Below the pieces are notes generated by a model, which was given only the letters and a program-made list of their open reading frames with translations, had not been told where the DNA came from and did no database searches. Both the position numbers and the translations under genes were made by a program. A stretch of DNA of 10,025 bases from Chlamydiota bacterium (GTDB lineage Bacteria > Chlamydiota > Chlamydiia > Chlamydiales > Simkaniaceae): NCBI GenBank assembly GCA_021772295.1, contig JAJFMG010000053.1, positions 1 to 10,025 on the forward strand. The letters are read 5' to 3'. Positions 8,056-10,025 of this stretch are shown here, one piece after another (positions within the stretch are counted from its first letter, which is position 1; each line of letters opens with the position of its first letter).

Positions 8056-8060
8056 CCTCC
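8056..8060 (-). promoter_or_regulatory. Ribosome binding site that sets the ptsN_2 start
   Basis: GGAGG on the minus strand, 8 bases before ATG 8045-8047. It lies inside the 15-codon extension that a longest-frame call would give, which argues strongly for the shorter protein. Confidence 0.85.
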
Positions 8061-8099
8061 ACAAGTTTCCAACGCTTGTCATTTATAGCCATTTCAGTC

Positions 8100-8121
8100 T
8101 TTTTCTAGCTAGCAAGAAAAA
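8100..8121. repeat. Small inverted repeat between the two ptsN genes
   Basis: TTTTTCT (8100-8106) pairs with AGAAAAA (8115-8121) around an 8-base loop that contains the palindrome GCTAGC. It lies in the 75-base gap just after the ptsN_1 stop. A stem this AT-rich is weak. It could trim or partly stop the transcript, but I would not call it a proven terminator. Confidence 0.3.
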
Positions 8122-8122
8122 A

Positions 8123-8569
8123 TTATTTGAAAAAGGAAAGAACTTCTGAGCGAGTTTTACATTTGAGAAGATTTTCACGAAGATCTTGATGTTTGATCTT
8201 AGTGGTTAGATGTGAAAGTATTTTTAAGTACTCTGATTGATTGGAAGCTGGGCCTCCAATTAAAAAAACAAGTCGAACCGGAAATCCATCTATTGCACTC
8301 CAATCGACTCCATCCCCATCGATTTCAATACCAATTGCGATAGAAAAATCCTGTAAACTATCTAATTTTGCATGTGGAATAGCAACACCGGAACCAATGC
8401 CAGTAGATACAATTTCCTCTCGTTTTAAGATAGCCTGATAGAAATTTGAATTCTCATCAACTTTACCTGATGCAATAAGCTTATCAACCAATTTTTTTAG
8501 GACTTGGTCTCTCGATTCTTTTTTAAGGAAGACAACTAAGTCTTCATCTAAGTACTTAGATATAGAAAT
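8123..8569 (-). CDS. ptsN: PTS EIIA-like regulatory protein (PtsN), probable AUU start
   Basis: Single-domain EIIA of the fructose/nitrogen type, 148 residues from the start chosen here. The phosphoryl-accepting His is H66 in STGIGSGVAIPHAKL (55-69). The second active-site His of PtsN (in HLHTL of E. coli) reads Tyr114 here (EYLKI), so phosphorylation chemistry may differ. The first conventional start, TTG 8489-8491, would remove 26 residues that clearly belong to the EIIA fold (SISKYLDEDLVVFLKKESRD). The frame has no ATG, GTG or TTG further up, but an ATT at 8567-8569 sits 6 bases after a strong GGAGG (8576-8580) and gives exactly the family's usual N-terminus. AUU initiation is known for E. 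coli infC. The gene follows dut by 18 bases and precedes the HTH-EIIA paralogue by 75. A role in regulation rather than sugar uptake is inferred from the lack of permease domains nearby. Confidence 0.88.
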   Translation of the reverse strand: MSISKYLDEDLVVFLKKESRDQVLKKLVDKLIASGKVDENSNFYQAILKREEIVSTGIGSGVAIPHAKLDSLQDFSIAIGIEIDGDGVDWSAIDGFPVRLVFLIGGPASNQSEYLKILSHLTTKIKHQDLRENLLKCKTRSEVLSFFK

Positions 8570-8574
8570 AACAG

Positions 8575-8580
8575 CCCTCC
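8575..8580 (-). promoter_or_regulatory. Strong ribosome binding site before the AUU start of ptsN_1
   Basis: GGAGGG on the minus strand, just beyond the dut stop (8588-8590). The only codon of any start type at a normal distance in the ptsN_1 frame is ATT at 8567-8569. An ATG overlapping this site (8579-8581) is in another frame and stops after 8 codons. Confidence 0.75.
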
Positions 8581-8587
8581 ATCCAAG

Positions 8588-9049
8588 TTAGTGCGTTCCA
8601 CTATGTCCAAAGCCACCTTCTCCTCGAGCTGTTTCACTTAAACAGGTCCGAACTTCAAATTCAGCTTGGTAAACTTTAGCAATAACCATCTGGGCTATTC
8701 GCATCTTAGGAATGATCATGAAGTCTTTTTCGGAGTGATTGATTAAGATGACACCTACCTCTCCACGGTAATCTGAATCTATTGTCCCAGGAGTATTGAG
8801 CACTGTGATTTGACTCTTTAATGCAAGACCTGATCGCGGTCTGATTTGCACTTCAAACCCCTCTGGAATTTCCATGAAAATTCCAGTCGGAATGAGCATA
8901 GATTTAGAAGGCTTTAATACAAGTGACTTTTCAATATTTGCGCGAAGATCTGCACCTGCAGCTTTTTCTGAGCCATAGGTTGGAATGCAATCATCATCTG
9001 AAATTTGAATAGGTAGGTTAACGTTTTTTGAGCTTTTTGTGTTTGTCAA
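8588..9049 (-). CDS. dut: Deoxyuridine triphosphatase (dUTPase)
   Basis: 153-residue trimeric dUTPase that hydrolyses dUTP to dUMP and pyrophosphate, preventing uracil misincorporation and supplying thymidylate synthesis. All five family motifs are present in order: AGADLRA (31-37), RPRSGLALK (70-78), GTIDSDYRGEVGV (88-100, with catalytic Asp91 and base-stacking Tyr94), RIAQMVI (117-123) and RGEGGFGHSG (142-151, C-terminal arm with Phe147). The length is normal. The start is TTG 9047-9049, preceded by AAGGTG at 9054-9059; no ATG or GTG lies in frame before motif 1, so TTG is the sensible choice. The start lies within accD, overlapping its end by 32 bases, which implies translational coupling. 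ptsN_1 follows after 18 bases. Confidence 0.96.
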   Translation of the reverse strand: MTNTKSSKNVNLPIQISDDDCIPTYGSEKAAGADLRANIEKSLVLKPSKSMLIPTGIFMEIPEGFEVQIRPRSGLALKSQITVLNTPGTIDSDYRGEVGVILINHSEKDFMIIPKMRIAQMVIAKVYQAEFEVRTCLSETARGEGGFGHSGTH

Positions 9050-9992
9050 TTTGCACCTTATTTTTTTCTCGATCTATTTTCGATTTCGCAATAAGTTCAT
9101 CAAGAGTTTCTGCCTTATTCTTAGCGCAATCTACTTTCTCAACATTGTCCATTAAAAAATCAACAACAGTAGAGATCTTCTCTTTTAACTCAGATCGTTT
9201 TGCAATGCAATCAATCATTCCCTTCTCTAAGAGAAACTCAGATTTTTGCGCAGTATCTGGAAGCTTTTGACCAATCGTTTGCTCTACAACTCTCGGTCCC
9301 GCAAACCCAATCAGAGCCTCGGGCTCTGCAATCTTCACATCACCAAGTGATGCAAACGATGCTGTTACGCCACCTGTCGTTGGATTCGTAAGTACAGATA
9401 TAAATGGAAGTTTTGCTAAATGTAATCTTGCAAGCGCAGCTGAAGTTTTAGCCATTTGCATAAGGGAGTAAATAGATTCCTGCATACGAGCTCCACCAGA
9501 AGCTGATACAATCACAACAGGCAACCTATTCTCGATCGCATGCTCAATCAACCTTGTAAGTTTTTCACCCACAACTGAACCCATCGATCCACCCATAAAT
9601 GCAAAATTCATGACACCGAGTGCCACTCTTCTTTTATTCATGGAGCAAGTCCCTACAATAACAGCATCTTTTCTACCCGATTTTTCCTGCGCCTCTTTAA
9701 TTCGATCTTTATAAGATTTAGAATCATGAAACTGCAGTGGATCATTTGCCTCGAGGTTATCAAAAAGCTCTTTAAAGCTCTTTTTATCGGCTAGGATTTC
9801 AATTCTTTTTTCAGCAGAGAGCCGAAAATGATGATCACATTTCGGACAGCAACTTAAATTTTCTTTAAGCTCCTTAGAATGAACCATCTCCTCACAACCA
9901 GAGCATTTGATCCAACCATCAAACCCATCCTTTTTGGTAGAACCTGATTTGATTTTTGGTTTACTTCGAGTAAAAAGCCCTAAAAAGCCCAT
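9018..9992 (-). CDS. accD: Acetyl-CoA carboxylase carboxyltransferase subunit beta
   Basis: 324-residue beta subunit that pairs with AccA to transfer the carboxyl group from biotin to acetyl-CoA, forming malonyl-CoA for fatty acid synthesis in the cytosol. Seen: N-terminal zinc ribbon with C30, C33, C49 and C52; the crotonase-like core with SASGGARMQES (163-173), TNPTTGGVTASFA (202-214) and AEPEALIGFAGPRVVEQTIG (222-241), which form the CoA and biotin sites. The C-terminus carries a Lys-rich tail (about 296-324) somewhat longer than in E. coli AccD. The start is ATG 9990-9992, with AAGG at 10001-10004 (8-base spacing). It is the first gene of the accD-dut-ptsN-ptsN operon, and dut starts inside its last 32 bases. 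A tandem 10-base repeat encodes residues 2-8. Confidence 0.97.
   Translation of the reverse strand: MGFLGLFTRSKPKIKSGSTKKDGFDGWIKCSGCEEMVHSKELKENLSCCPKCDHHFRLSAEKRIEILADKKSFKELFDNLEANDPLQFHDSKSYKDRIKEAQEKSGRKDAVIVGTCSMNKRRVALGVMNFAFMGGSMGSVVGEKLTRLIEHAIENRLPVVIVSASGGARMQESIYSLMQMAKTSAALARLHLAKLPFISVLTNPTTGGVTASFASLGDVKIAEPEALIGFAGPRVVEQTIGQKLPDTAQKSEFLLEKGMIDCIAKRSELKEKISTVVDFLMDNVEKVDCAKNKAETLDELIAKSKIDREKNKVQIDKHKKLKKR
9971..9990 (-). repeat. Tandem decamer GGGCTTTTTA x2 at the start of accD
   Basis: The minus strand reads GGGCTTTTTA twice in immediate succession, right after the first two bases of the accD start codon. It encodes GFLGLFT. Because the unit is 10 bases, gain or loss of one copy would shift the reading frame. 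Confidence 0.8.
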
Positions 9993-10014
9993 AATTTCGA
10001 CCTTATATATCTAA

Positions 10015-10020
10015 TTTATA
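10015..10020 (-). promoter_or_regulatory. Possible -10 box of the accD operon
   Basis: TATAAA on the minus strand, 22 bases before the accD ATG. It would give a leader of about 16 bases with AAGG near its middle. The -35 region lies outside the window, so this remains a weak call. Confidence 0.25.
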
Positions 10021-10025
10021 CGAGT

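Noticed and set aside
8048..8092. Upstream ATG of the HTH-EIIA gene
   Set aside because: No ribosome binding site before it, while GGAGG sits correctly before the ATG at 8047, where the HTH domain begins.
8100..8121. Rho-independent terminator between ptsN_1 and ptsN_2
   Set aside because: The stem contains only one G-C pair and would be too weak; kept only as an inverted repeat.

Overview
This window is a slice of core bacterial chromosome, most likely from a member of the Chlamydiae, and probably an environmental (Parachlamydia/Simkania-like) lineage rather than Chlamydia itself. The strongest sign is the minus-strand run accD - dut - EIIA(PtsN) - HTH+EIIA(PtsN), followed by clpC next to lplA. 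From memory, this matches the neighbourhood of the Chlamydia trachomatis chromosome that carries the same genes. The DNA is AT-rich throughout, with AGGAGG-type ribosome binding sites and tightly packed operons. I see no tRNA, rRNA, CRISPR array, intact insertion sequence or phage module.

Layout, left to right. (1) 1-2060, minus: a large, single-membrane-anchor protein with a PpiD/SurA-like N-terminus, cut by the window edge and preceded by a plausible promoter. (2) 2061-2413: a 353-base AT-rich gap that may hold a 44-codon transposase relic. (3) 2414-4638, minus: a two-gene operon, lplA (lipoyl/octanoyl transferase family) then proS (archaeal/eukaryal-type prolyl-tRNA synthetase), 2 bases apart. 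(4) 4639-4799: a divergent, interlocked promoter region. (5) 4800-7334, plus: clpC, the Hsp100 unfoldase. (6) 7337-9992, minus: the operon accD - dut - ptsN_1 - ptsN_2, running convergently into clpC with only 2 bases between the stop codons.

How the genes fit together. AccD supplies half of the carboxyltransferase for malonyl-CoA synthesis. Dut keeps uracil out of DNA and feeds dUMP to thymidylate synthesis. The two EIIA proteins look like output modules of a regulatory (nitrogen-type) phosphotransferase system, one carrying its own DNA-binding domain. LplA-type enzymes modify the lipoyl domains of 2-oxoacid dehydrogenases. ClpC with ClpP handles protein quality control.

Start codons decided by sequence context: ptsN_1 has a strong ribosome binding site and family homology that place its start at an AUU codon. 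ptsN_2 starts 15 codons inside the longest frame, behind GGAGG. proS starts at an ATG 2 bases after lplA, not at the upstream TTG inside lplA. lplA starts with GTG and dut with TTG.

I found no undescribed multi-gene system. The best leads are the AUU start, the divergence of the two EIIA paralogues, the ProRS type with part of its zinc site apparently lost, and the shared clpC/lplA promoter region.
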